Source: Lachnospiraceae bacterium FE2018 (GTDB lineage Bacteria; Bacillota; Clostridia; Lachnospirales; Lachnospiraceae). Taken from it: a DNA stretch of 44,563 bases. The notes under the pieces were generated by a model. The model saw only the letters and a program-made list of their open reading frames with translations, was not told where the DNA came from and did no database searches. The stretch covers positions 1 to 44,563 of the forward strand of contig JNKK01000021.1 in NCBI GenBank assembly GCA_000702845.1. The letters run 5' to 3'. Each line of letters starts with the position of its first letter. Position 1 is the first letter of the stretch. Made by a program: the position numbers and the translations under genes. Positions 30,401-42,400 of the stretch are shown piece by piece.

Positions 30401-33400
30401 GCGTAAAGGACCTGACGGCGGGCGCGGTCACCGTCACAGGCGGCGGCAAGTCCACTGCGGATATCCAGATCGACAACATCAGTCTCGGTGTTGTCTCCGT
30501 CGGCATCCTCCTTGGCTTCTCCATGGCTGAGGGCAGCTTCAACGCGGAAGCGGTCGCTGCAGGCGTCTGGAATATCGACAGCCTGACCATTAACAACGAT
30601 TACACCTCCGATGCGAATTCTACGGTGACACCGGCACTGGGCGGCGTAGATGTCTCCCTGATTAACGCTGGTCTCAATACCGCGGTTTCGTACAACGGCA
30701 CAAAGGCAAATGCGGGCATTTCCGGAGCAGGCACAATCAACGTGTCCGGAGCAGTCAGCATCGGCACAGATGGCAAATCTCACGCAAGGGCAGAGGTCAA
30801 GACACCGACCATCAGTCTGAGCGGAATAAGTGTAGTGGCAAACCTGACAGCCGCGCTGAACAAGACGCAGCAGCAGACCTTCGTGAAGGGCGTGACCCTG
30901 AATGCAGGTTCTCTCAGCGTGCAGTCAGACCTGAACAAAGCGGATCAGATCAAATACAAAGGATCCTCGGCGCTTAATGTAGTAGATACTGAAAAGAGTA
31001 TCACCGGCGCGCTGGCAACTGTCGGCGGCGGCAATGACGGCACAAACAGTGTCGAGATCAGCTGGGCAAGCGGTTCGGCGAATGTGTCCGTGGCTGACTT
31101 CCACGCGAAGAACTACGCGTACACGGACGGCGCCGCAATCAGCCTGACAGGTGATCTTACCGTCGGCAACGACAGCAAGTCCTACTCGATCGCGACGGTA
31201 TCCACCAGTAGTAAGGTCGGCTACTACTCAGTCATCATGACCACCGTATTCGCGTTTGCGGACGGTGACTTCCAGGCAGGCATCGATGCCGGAAGCAAAG
31301 AAGTCAAAGCGGCAAACATCAGTGTCACAAATACCTATGATACATACGCGGACGCGCTGAGTGCCGTCGCGAGCGGAGGCGTTAAAGCAAACCTCATCGG
31401 CGTGGGTATCAACATCGCGCTCGCGGAGGCAGCTACGACGGCCGATGCCTATATCACGGGCAGCAGCGGCGGCAAACTCACCGCGGAAACCACACCGGAA
31501 GGCAGTACGACAGCAGTCCGGGGCAATGTGACCGCACAGACGACCGGAACAGGTAAGGCCGCTGCGACATTCGCGACAGCGATATTTACAGTATCCGGCG
31601 CAGACATTGCCATCAACGTGGTTGTGGCAGATCTGACCGGCACACAGACAGCCCGGATTGACAATGTCGATGTCACAGCCGGAACTGTTACAATTGAATC
31701 CAAATTCAATGAAGGAAAAACAGACGTCGCGGCTGAGGCTCTGCAGGGCGTCGGCGGTGAAGGCGGATCGGGCTTCAAGCTCACCGGCCTCAGCATTGAG
31801 GCAAACACCTCTGTCGCGCGGGCAAACTTCAAGTCCAACGCGACATCGGACAACGCGAAGTTCAATATGACAGGCGCGCTCACTGTCAATTCGGCCGGCA
31901 ATGCGGTATCCCATGCGGGCATCACCGGCGGCAGCAGCGCGACACTCTTCGGTTTCGGCCTCATGGTCACCGAGTCCCGGACAGATGCGGAATTCAACGC
32001 GGAACTGACGAACTGCAGAGGAATCGATGTCGGTTCACTCAGCGTTACAACCGATTATCTGGCAAAGGCAAATTCCGAGACAGCCCAGGCAGTCGGCGGC
32101 GTCAAGCTGTCAGTCGTTTCGATTGATTCCAACATTTCCACGGCGACGGTCGGCGCAAAGAGCACGGCAGGCGTCAGCGGAACGGGCAGCGTGAAGACAA
32201 CGACATTCGCACAGATTCTTGCAAAGGGAAATATAAAGGCGGATGCAACCGTCTGCACCGGTTCAATGGTCAGTGCGATTTCCGTCGGTGTCAATGTTGT
32301 ATACAGCACACTGACAGCGGCGCAGACTGCATATCTCAACATGACCGGCAAGGAGAGTGCGATCGGAACAAATCTGACCGTGAAATCCGTTTTCCGCGAC
32401 GAAACCGCGGGAGCCGGCAAAAATGACGGGGCAGTGGCAAATGCCGTCACGGGTCCTTCCGCGGGCGGCGAGAACAAAGATATCAAGATCAGCATCGTTG
32501 GCATTGACGTCAACTACGCGGAAGCCGCGACGAAGACCTCCAATACTGCTTATATCACCGGCGGCACATATAAAGTAGGTACCCGCAATAAGAACGGCAG
32601 CGTCACGGGCGGTGATGTCATCGTGGACGCTGACACGCGCAGTCAGTCCAAAGCGGAGGCGACGACGGCATTCTCAGTCGGTCTCGCAACCGTCGGCAGC
32701 ATGAGTACCTATGCTTACACGCAGGATACCGTCAGCGCGTACATCAGCGGGGCGGATATTACCGCGCTGCGTGACGTAGATGTTACCGCGTATGGAAATA
32801 CCGTTTCGGGTGCAAATTCCCAGAGCAGCGGCAACCTCGGCGTTAAAAATGCGAAATACGCAAAGGCACAGTCCAGTGTCGGCGCATTCAAAACGGTAGA
32901 AAATAAAGATCCTCTTGGAATTATTACAGGCTACACCCATACGAAACAGACACCGCAGAAGGTCAGCGCGGGTATCGGCGGCGCAGCCGGCACGGTTGTC
33001 AAGGCCGGCGGCCATGTCAATGTCGAGGCGAAAAACACCGGCAGCGCGAAAGCGGAAGTGCATAAGGGCATAGTCATTTCCGTGTTTAATGTATCTGTTT
33101 CGGTACTCCCGACCCTGGGATACTACGTGACAGATGCTTACATCGATTACAACGCAGTCATCACGGCGGAAGGTGATATCACCGTAAAGGCTAACGATGT
33201 CCTGACCGCGGACAGTACGGCGGACGGAACCAGCATCGGTTTTGGCGTCAATGCGAATTACACGAAGGGCGACAATACGGTCTACACAGACAACACGGTG
33301 AAAATCGCCGGTTCCCTGACGGCAAAAGAAGGCATCAGAATCACCAATGATCCTTCTGCCACAATGAATTCAAAGACACTTGCGGCCGGCGGCGGTTTCT

Positions 33401-36400
33401 TCTCGGGCGACAGTCTGGAGGCAAAGAACAAACTGTACCGCACCGGCAGTATCACGATTGCTGACGGCTCCGTATTGACGGCTGATTACGGCGACATCGA
33501 AATTATCAATTACGGCGGTACAAAAGACAGTATCACGACAAAAGCCCAGATCGACACAGGCGGTGCCATCGATCTCGGCAAAGTCAATACGGTTGTCGAT
33601 ATCTCGAATGATCTTGATATCATAATCGGCAGCGGCGTGAAGATTACAGACCGCTTCAACACCGTTACAATCAGAAGTGACGCATCGGTGAAGAAGATGG
33701 AAATCCGGTCCACATCCGATTGCTCAGGCCTCGGCGTAAGACCTGAGGTTCTGAACACCGTGATCAACAACCTGTCGTCCGATATTAAAATCGGGACAGA
33801 AAATGGTGCGGAAACTATCATCGAGGGCCGTTACGTCTATATCAGAGGTGAGATCGGCAAGCTGGATGAATATATCCGCGCGTACGCAAAGGGCGCTGCC
33901 CTCGGCGGAAACGTCGATGCGGATAATGAGATCACCTCGACGATCACCGCTACTGTTACAACCGACAAGCTCACGGTGATCGGACACGACCTGGCGGAAA
34001 TCATTGCCGACACACAGCCTGACTATGTCAGCGGCGGCAATATCCACAGTTACTCCCGTGTCCAGCTGAATGCAATCGGCAAGGCGTATGCAACCGGAAA
34101 CATTACTACCGATGTTTTCACAAAAGTCAATATCGGCAGCGGCTTCACCTACAAAGGAGCTTACATCGAAGTTGATATCGACGCTATGACGAGCAACCGC
34201 ATCAACCGTGAGCGAAAGACAGGCGGCTTTATCCACAAGGATGTACAAGGATCCAATCAATTTAACGAAAAAACCGTAGACGCTAATCAAAATCCGATCA
34301 TTTATGAGCAGGTGGTGATGACTTCACCGACACTGTATCTCGGAGACGCGGCGGGCGGCATCTATGTCGATGTCAGCAGCCACGGCGGTGTCGAACCGCT
34401 TGTCCGCCAGGTCGGCGTCAAGAACGAGGATCCGGTCAAGTCCGTTACCGGCGATACGGTTACACTCAAAGACCTGAACAACTCTCTGCCGGGATACGCA
34501 AAACTGAACGGTAAAGTAACGAACCCGACCGTTTACGACCAGTCGGTGATCCCGTTCGTGGTAATTACCAACCGTACGGCAGATGACGCGGCAGCCGGCA
34601 GCAAAGCTTATAACCTTGTGCTCAGCAACATCAGCTTTGAGAACAAAGGCTTTGTCAATCCGAGAGTCTTCATCAGAGGAAAGAGATCCAATGTCAAAGC
34701 GCAGAATCCGGGTCATGTTCCGTATCTTACAGTGACAACAGCAGGTACCGGAAACGTTGAACTGAAGGGACTTATCCCGCTTTACAACGGCTCGGCTGTC
34801 TTTAAGTGGACCGGTGAAGAAGGCGGAAAACTTCTTGATGCCGAGAGAGTCATGTCTCCGGTGACAGAAGTGGAGAACGGCGATGCGATCCGTCCGCTCT
34901 GGGTGCACAGTCTGACAGTCAGCGGCGCGTCACAGATCGGGAACGACGCGAGAGATAAGGATGGCAAGCTGGTAGAAATTCCGTTCTATGTATGGCTTGT
35001 GGAAGGCACGGACGGCGCAGGCGTCATCGACGCGTCCGCCGCAGGCGATATTGATCTGGACCTCACCGCGGTCCGCATCATCCCGGTAAGCAGTCTCGAC
35101 AACGTCGACAATTCCGGCGAGGACCGGCTTGAACTCGACATCACAAAGATCCTGTCCGAGAACGGCAATGTGATCGTGAACATGGAGACAGGCCGCGATC
35201 TGTATACGACAGACGGTGTAGGATCCGTGACCATCCCGATTCCGGGAACGCTCGAGTACGGCGAGGGCAAGACTGTCAAGCTGGCAAAGGACTATGAGCT
35301 GACCGGCCGCGAGATGCTTGAGATCTACCTGACCGTGTACGATCCGGTTACCGGCAGTTCCACCTATGAGCTGCCGAATGGAACGATTCTCTACATGGAT
35401 GCGGACGGAAGCGTGACGCGCATCGAGGAGGGCGGCACGATCGCCGAGGTCGGCAGCTATGAGTTCCATTATAACGAAAAGAACAAACTGACAGCGATAG
35501 ACATCGGGGCGGGCATCACGATTAACCTCGAGGACGGCACGCTGGATGTTCAGGAGGAGGTTTCCTTCGAAGTGCTGCTAAGAGCAGTCAAAGCCAGCTG
35601 GCTGATCAATAATGGCCTCTTCAGCAGCAATTCGAAGAAAGGCATTGTCATCCGCATCACAACAGATGGCAATACCGAAAGCAATCCCAATCATAAAGAA
35701 CTGGTCGACGACGCCAACTATACGCTTTCGTTCGTCGGCGAAGACGAGAAGACCAGTACATGGGATAACAAGATATTCTATAAGCTGACCGGCCAGGTAC
35801 TGAACTTCGATACGTTCGGAGAGACCGATGAGAAGAATCAGATCTTCATCGTAGCCCTCGATACGGACAAGAATGTCGATCAGGTATACTTCTATCAGAT
35901 CGCAGGTCTTGTGGATGACGATGAAAACGATGTCATCAACGAGGACATGTTTAAGAACCTGATGGTTAAGGGAAGCGGCGAAGAAGCCTATGTGGAAACC
36001 CATGATGGCGATTACCGCGTCAACCAGAGCAAGGATGCGGCGTTCTGGGGCAACGGCAGGGCGGATTACAGTGTACAGCTGCTGAAAAAGAGCAAACTGT
36101 ATACCCCGCACGCCAACGATGCCCATATTGTCGAGAAATTCCTCGGCAAAAATTACAGGGTGAAGGTGACGCAAAGCGGCGATGACCTGAAATACGAGGT
36201 TTGGGACGAAACCAGTGAGGAATACATACCGCTGAATGTGAAGGAGACGCCGCTCGGGTGGACACTCGAGAAGGAGAACACTGAGGAGAACACTGAGGAG
36301 AACACTGATACACACCAAATTTACGAGGATCTGGCAGGGTTCTACTGGAGTGCAAAGATCACGACGGAACCCCTGTTGGAAGCGCGGGTTGAAGGTGACA

Positions 36401-39400
36401 ACAGCAGTTATTATATACTCTCATCCACCGACGGAACCTACGTCTTTACAGAGCCTACCTACCTGACCAGCAAGGTCAAGTACAAGTGGCATACACTGCC
36501 GATTCAGGCCAGCCAGTACAGGCTCCACATGGAATATTATGAGCTGCAGGCAATCTCGGCATCAATCTCCAACGAGAGAGACGTGCTGGGAGACCGCTAC
36601 GCATCCATACAGAATGGCAAGAAGCGGTACATCTATCCGATTCTTGACAAGAACGGAGATCCGACCGGTGAGTACGAAGAGCGCTGGGAGGATGAACAGG
36701 GCGCGCACATCGAAAAGGTGACGATTTCGCCGCATCATGAGCTCACGAATACCGGATACTACCTGCTTAAGACAAGCACAGGAAGCTATCTGACTGCCAC
36801 GATCGGCGGCATAACCGGCACGATGTGCTACAAGCCGGATACTGCTGTGGATGACAGTAAAGACGGAACGCTGTATTACCACATGTATATCGCTGATATC
36901 ACAACAGGCAGGATCCTTGATGTCTCAGATGACCGCTACGTCGCAGTGAAGAAAGAAGACAGCGGCACGGACACAATCAGTGTTGTCGAGGTCCTGCAGG
37001 GCGACCAGACAGATGTCACATCGGTTACGGGCGGCGTGTATAAGCTGAAGGTAAACGGAAATGCAATAGAACGCCTGTGGGAGAAGTCCGACACAGTTGT
37101 ATCGGCCGAATACAAGTGGACAACGTATGACGAACAAGGTAATCCGGTAGAAAACAGCAGATCATTCCAGGGTACTGTATATGTTTCCATCGACGGCGAA
37201 GGGAATATTTTCTACAAAGAACGTACAACGCCGAAACCGGATGAAGGTGATGACGGATACGGACTGTATGGAATCCAGACAAAGCAGGAGGACGGAAACT
37301 GGAGCGACTGGGCGTTCACTCTGCTCGACCAAGAGGAGCATACGGACTACCTTAAAGTGGTAGATGAGTTCGTCAGTCTCAATACCGAGGAGGCACTGAA
37401 TAAGCTTCTGAGTGAGGGGCAGACAATTATACTGGGTACTACCGGACAAATCGGCTGTTACCGGCCCTCTGAGCTGGTCAGATCTTCAGACAGCACCGGC
37501 AGGGTTAACTATTACAATTATTATGAGTCGTCCGCAACCAGCGGCAGTACGAAGATCACGGGAATGGAAAACCATTACGTTTCAGTCAGCGTGACGCAGA
37601 ACGGCACTTCGATCAAAGTGCTTCAGAAGCAGTCTGAAAACGAAACCGGACCGGACGGCGGCACATACTGGCTGAAGTGGCACGCACTTCCTATGGCCGG
37701 CGACTGGACAGGCAAGTATGAAGAAATCACCATAGGATACGGGGAAGACGCAGAGACGTACACAGGCATCCTGTTTACAAACGCAGAAAGCGATCAAGAG
37801 TTCTTCTACATAACAGGTGACAAAACCCCCGCAGCTGATCCGGGTTATTCGGCTGAAGGAAACCGGTATTTCTGGAAAGATATTCAGGCGGAAGAGTGGA
37901 TGCAGACATCCTTTGCATTCAATTATCTGGCTCCGGTTAAAACCGGACTGTCTGTCGATCAGAATGCAGCAACAGCGCTGACGATTTTCGCGCCGATTAC
38001 GTATGAGGCCAACAATAAGACGTACAATCTCTATGCGTACAAGAGCGATTACAACACGATCGCGAACAGAGACGCGGATACGAAGATCGGTCAGAAGAAC
38101 ATCTACAGAATCGAACGCGGCAGCGGAGATCAGACGATGATCGAGATGACCGACCGTACACTCAGAGGCAGCAAAGGAGCCGGCGTCTACATCAAAGAGG
38201 ATCCGTCTACGACCACTGTCAGTACCGATCTTCTCACAGAAGAGCTGCGGGTCGACATGGTCAAGGATTACTTTGATGTCACGTACAGCGACAATACAAC
38301 AGGTACAGTAAACTTCAACAAGAAAGAGAGCTATGTGATCCCGCTGGATCAGGAGGCGCCGATGCGGCTCGTGCTCCGCTTCGGTTCTCCGCAGGAGGAA
38401 ACTAACACAAATACCACGGAGAATAATTCCAATACCACAGAAAATAGCTCTAATACTACGAAAAATAATACCATGACCTTCACAGGTGAGGTTAAGGGCA
38501 TTCAGCTTCACTCAACAGATCTGCCGTCCAACACGGTGACAAAAGAGACTGACAAGGACAGCTATCAGCTGACCGAAACACTGTATCTGACCAAGAGCGG
38601 TCTGGTCGCGCAGGTCAATCCGGCGGTCAAGAATCCGTACAATGGAAATATCTTTGCCTCCAAATACGATGGCAAGATCTATACCTCCACGAATGTGCTG
38701 GCGAAGAATCTGGGAGCACTTGGCGAAGAATCCACCGCTACGGCGGCACTGATTGCCGGGAAGGAACAGGAGATCGAAGTCGTTCAGAACGATGAAACCC
38801 TGACTGACGAAGAGAAGGCACAGCAGATCGCGGAACTTGAAGAAGCGATTGCAGGACTGAAAGAACTGTTTGAACAGCAGCATGCATCAGATCCGGAAAC
38901 ACATCCGGAAATCACGATTCGCATGGATCAGGCCATCATGCCGCAGATTCTCACCGATCACATCGCGGTAGACCTGAACGGTACCTACTGGCATTACAAT
39001 GAAGTCATCAAAGAGACAGATGACGAAGTCACTGTCACGACGGTCTGGAACGAGATCGGAACCGCGGCGAACAATCCGAATGCTGTCAAGGTGACAGACG
39101 GAGAGGTGACAGTCATATACAACGGCATCACCTATCTCCGGACCGAACACGGAAAGGTGCAGCACAGCAACATCTATGTTGACTTCAGCGAGATGAAAAA
39201 TGAAGAGATCCTGTCTCTGGTCGACGGTTACACACCAGGCGATGAAAACAGGGACGTATGGATCGAAGTAAAACGTCAGGCACTGATCAGCGCAGGTGTT
39301 ACCGGTGCCGAAACAATGACAGAAGCACAAATCGACGCGGCGCTGGTCAAACTCAGAACCACGGAAAAGCCGGTCAGTGATGCAGACAAGTATCTGGCGG

Positions 39401-42400
39401 AGCAGATCATCTGGAGAAGCGAAGAAGGATACTATGAGGAAGATGTCCTTTACTACATTATGCCGGTCTTCAAGACAGACGGAAGCCTGAATGGCTATGT
39501 CAAAGCCGGTTCGGACGGCACCGTCACCTCGATTAACGCAAAGGCAACACAGAAACTCGTAGAAGATCAGTCAGGCACAGACTTCATGACGCAGCTGATC
39601 AGCGCCGAAGAAGGCAGCCTGACGATCCGCATCCGGGATCCGCACGGATCCATCCTGGACGGCGACAAGCCTGCGGGCATCACGCCGGATAATACGGACC
39701 TCAAGGCAGGCGGCAAGCTTACGATCTACACCAGCAGTGACGGCACGATCGGCACAGACCAGGATAAGATGGAAATCTCGGCTGCAGCCGAGGAGATCAA
39801 GCTGCTTGAGCAGGAAGGCGTAGAAGGCGACACCGACATTATCACGACAGAAACACATCAGTACGTAGACAGCGGGAACATGGTGTTCGACAAGAATATC
39901 ATCGTTGACAATGTGATTCTGGATATCGCGACAAATGACGGCAGCATCATCTTTGCGGATTCGGCAGCTGACAAAGAACCAAAGTATATACTGGCGGTTG
40001 TCAATGGCGGAGACGCACAGATCAGAACGAATAAGCTGCTGACCGTGGAGAAGGATGAGAACGGAAAAGATATCTATATCTACACGGACAACCCGGATGC
40101 GGTCAGCGCGGGCGCGATCAGGATCAAAGAACTGACGGTTCAGGGAAGCGGCGCGCGGATCATCAATGAGGAGACAGGCGAAACGGCTGCATTTGTAAGC
40201 GGCGCGCATTTTGACGCGGGAAGCAAAGCAGCCGGAAGCGGCAGCATCGAAATCGGCAGAGTGACTGTCGGTACGGATGACGGTTTCACCTGGCAGGGTA
40301 AAGTATTTGTCCCGGCCGGTACACCGGCAGAAGGAATCTGGGAGGCAGCCGCAGGCGGAGATATTATTATCGGAAACCAGGTTGTTTCCGGAATTGCGGC
40401 GAAGGACGAGGCACCGCTGGCAGTACAGGGCGGTACCGCGAGACTTGCGGCAGGCGGAGACTTCACGACCGAAAACATTGCAGTAACAGATAACGGCAAA
40501 CTTGACGTGAATGCGGGCGGAAACAGCACGGTTCACGAGATCCGCGCGGTTGACAGCACCGTTATCGTCAAGGCAGGTGAGAACAACACATTTGACAACG
40601 TGATCACCAAAGGCAGCCATCTGACACTCGAAGCTGCAAACGGGCTTCTGGGTATGCGGGAAGAAACGAATACCGGCACAGACAACACTGTATCGGGCGG
40701 CACGGACTGCGGCGAGTACGGACAGAGAGCATTCATACTGCTGGATGAAACCGACACAGATGCCACAGCGTCCATCAGCCTCAGCGGCGCAAAGATCGGC
40801 AAGCCGGATAACCGGCTGATCGTCGATATTCCGGAAGCAGTTACGCTCCATATCCCGGCGGCGGGCGATATCTACATTGATTCGCTCGAGCTGATCCCGC
40901 AGAAGCTTGCCGCGGACGCGGACGAAGACGGCTTCGCCGATCTGGACGGCGCCGGAAATGTAATCTACGTAACTGACGGACAGGAAGACGGAACAGTCTT
41001 TACAGATGTCCACATCACTTCAGAGGATCCGGGCTTCGATCTTACAAGAGCGACACATCCGGACAACCCGCAGGTGAACGAGTGGACCGCGTCCGAAGTC
41101 AATCCGGAAGAGACCGGCCCCGGTGACGATGTCACAGGCGATCACGTGAACCACATCAAGGACGAGACACACACAGGCGAGCTTCCGTTCCAGACCAATG
41201 AAGAGATCGCGCAGCGCATCGTCGATACCTACGGTGAGAACTGGGCAGATGTACTGGATCAGGAAGAGCTCAAGAAGATTCTGGCAGACGAGGCTGTGAG
41301 AGAAGTTCTGACAGCGAAGCTCACGGATGAAGAGCTGCAGGCGCTTCTGGAGAAACTCAGAACGGATGAGGCTCCGGTAAGTGAAGCGGATAAGCACCTG
41401 GCAGCACAGATTATCGAGAGCGGCGATGAAAACTGGAAGGCAGCACTTGAGCAGATCCTTGCGGACAGAATCAACGAAATCATAGTAACGGATGACGAAG
41501 GCAATGTAACAGTCGACGTCACAAAACTGACGAATGACGAGATCCTGGCGATCCTTGGCGGCTATCAGCCGGCAGCGGATGAAGCAGCCCAGGCTGCGTA
41601 CAGACAGGAACAGTTTGACACAGTCAGAAGCAAGGCAAGTGACGCAGAAACAGTTGAGAAACTTGCGAAGGCAGTGGAAGATGCGCTGAAGCTTGCGCAG
41701 GAAGATCTTCCGGAGGAAGAGAAGCTCACCGATGAGCAGATCGCGGCGATGACTGCAGAACTGCGCGCGGCACTGGAACAGGCCGACGCGGAGATGCCGG
41801 CATGGCTGACCGGAGAGCAGATCAGCACCCTGCTTGCGGCACTCAGAGATGACGCAAATCCGGTAAGCACAGCCGACAGGCAGCTCGCGGAAGCAATCCT
41901 CAGGAAAGAGGGTGCGGAAGACAGCTGGAAGGCAGCACTGGAAGGCGTCCTGCAGACCAGAATCGACGGTGTGAATGCAGTCGATGCCGAAGGCAATGAA
42001 TTTACCGACGTCAGCGGGCTGACACCGGATGAGATTCTGGCAATTCTCAACAGCCGGCAGGCGACTGAGGAAAACAAAGAGGCATGGCACAACGCAATGC
42101 TGAAGGAAGTTCTCGCGGTACAAAATGATGACGGAAGCATGAAACTGGCGGACGACATCGTGGAAGCAGTGCTGAATACGGAGAGCGATGAAGAGACAGT
42201 CGGACTGCTCACAGAACTTCTTGATATCCAGATGGCAGAGCCGGCGGAAGGCACAGAGGGATATAAACCTGTGAAAGATCTTCCGACCGTGCTGAACAGT
42301 CTGCTGACGCCTGAAGAAAAAGCGGCGTTCGTGGAACAGGCGCTCAGCGAAATTCAGATGCCGGATGAGGCAGAAGCCGGATGTGAAGATCCTGCTCCGA

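Larger units (their letters stand above)
18661..33240 (+). repeat. Beta-solenoid repeat region of giant protein
   Basis: Residues about 2114-6970 consist of dozens of diverged repeats of roughly 50-75 residues. Each has a Gly/Ala-rich strand pair (for example VGGTAGVGVTALVSVSL) followed by a short strand around N..A.I..G and another ending in ..V.A.. . The pattern predicts a long right-handed beta-helix with small side chains on one face. Some units keep near-identical DNA, such as 29200-29220, 29362-29382 and 29551-29571. Non-repeat insertions sit between or inside units (19501-19660, 20041-20892, about 23120-23450, 24475-24900, 27325-28260 and 28534-28815). Confidence 0.75.

Noticed and set aside
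39571-41013. Minus-strand open frame of 480 codons
   Set aside because: It has the same codon-aligned antisense shadow and no protein features. Many other minus-strand frames over 13-44 kb have the same cause.
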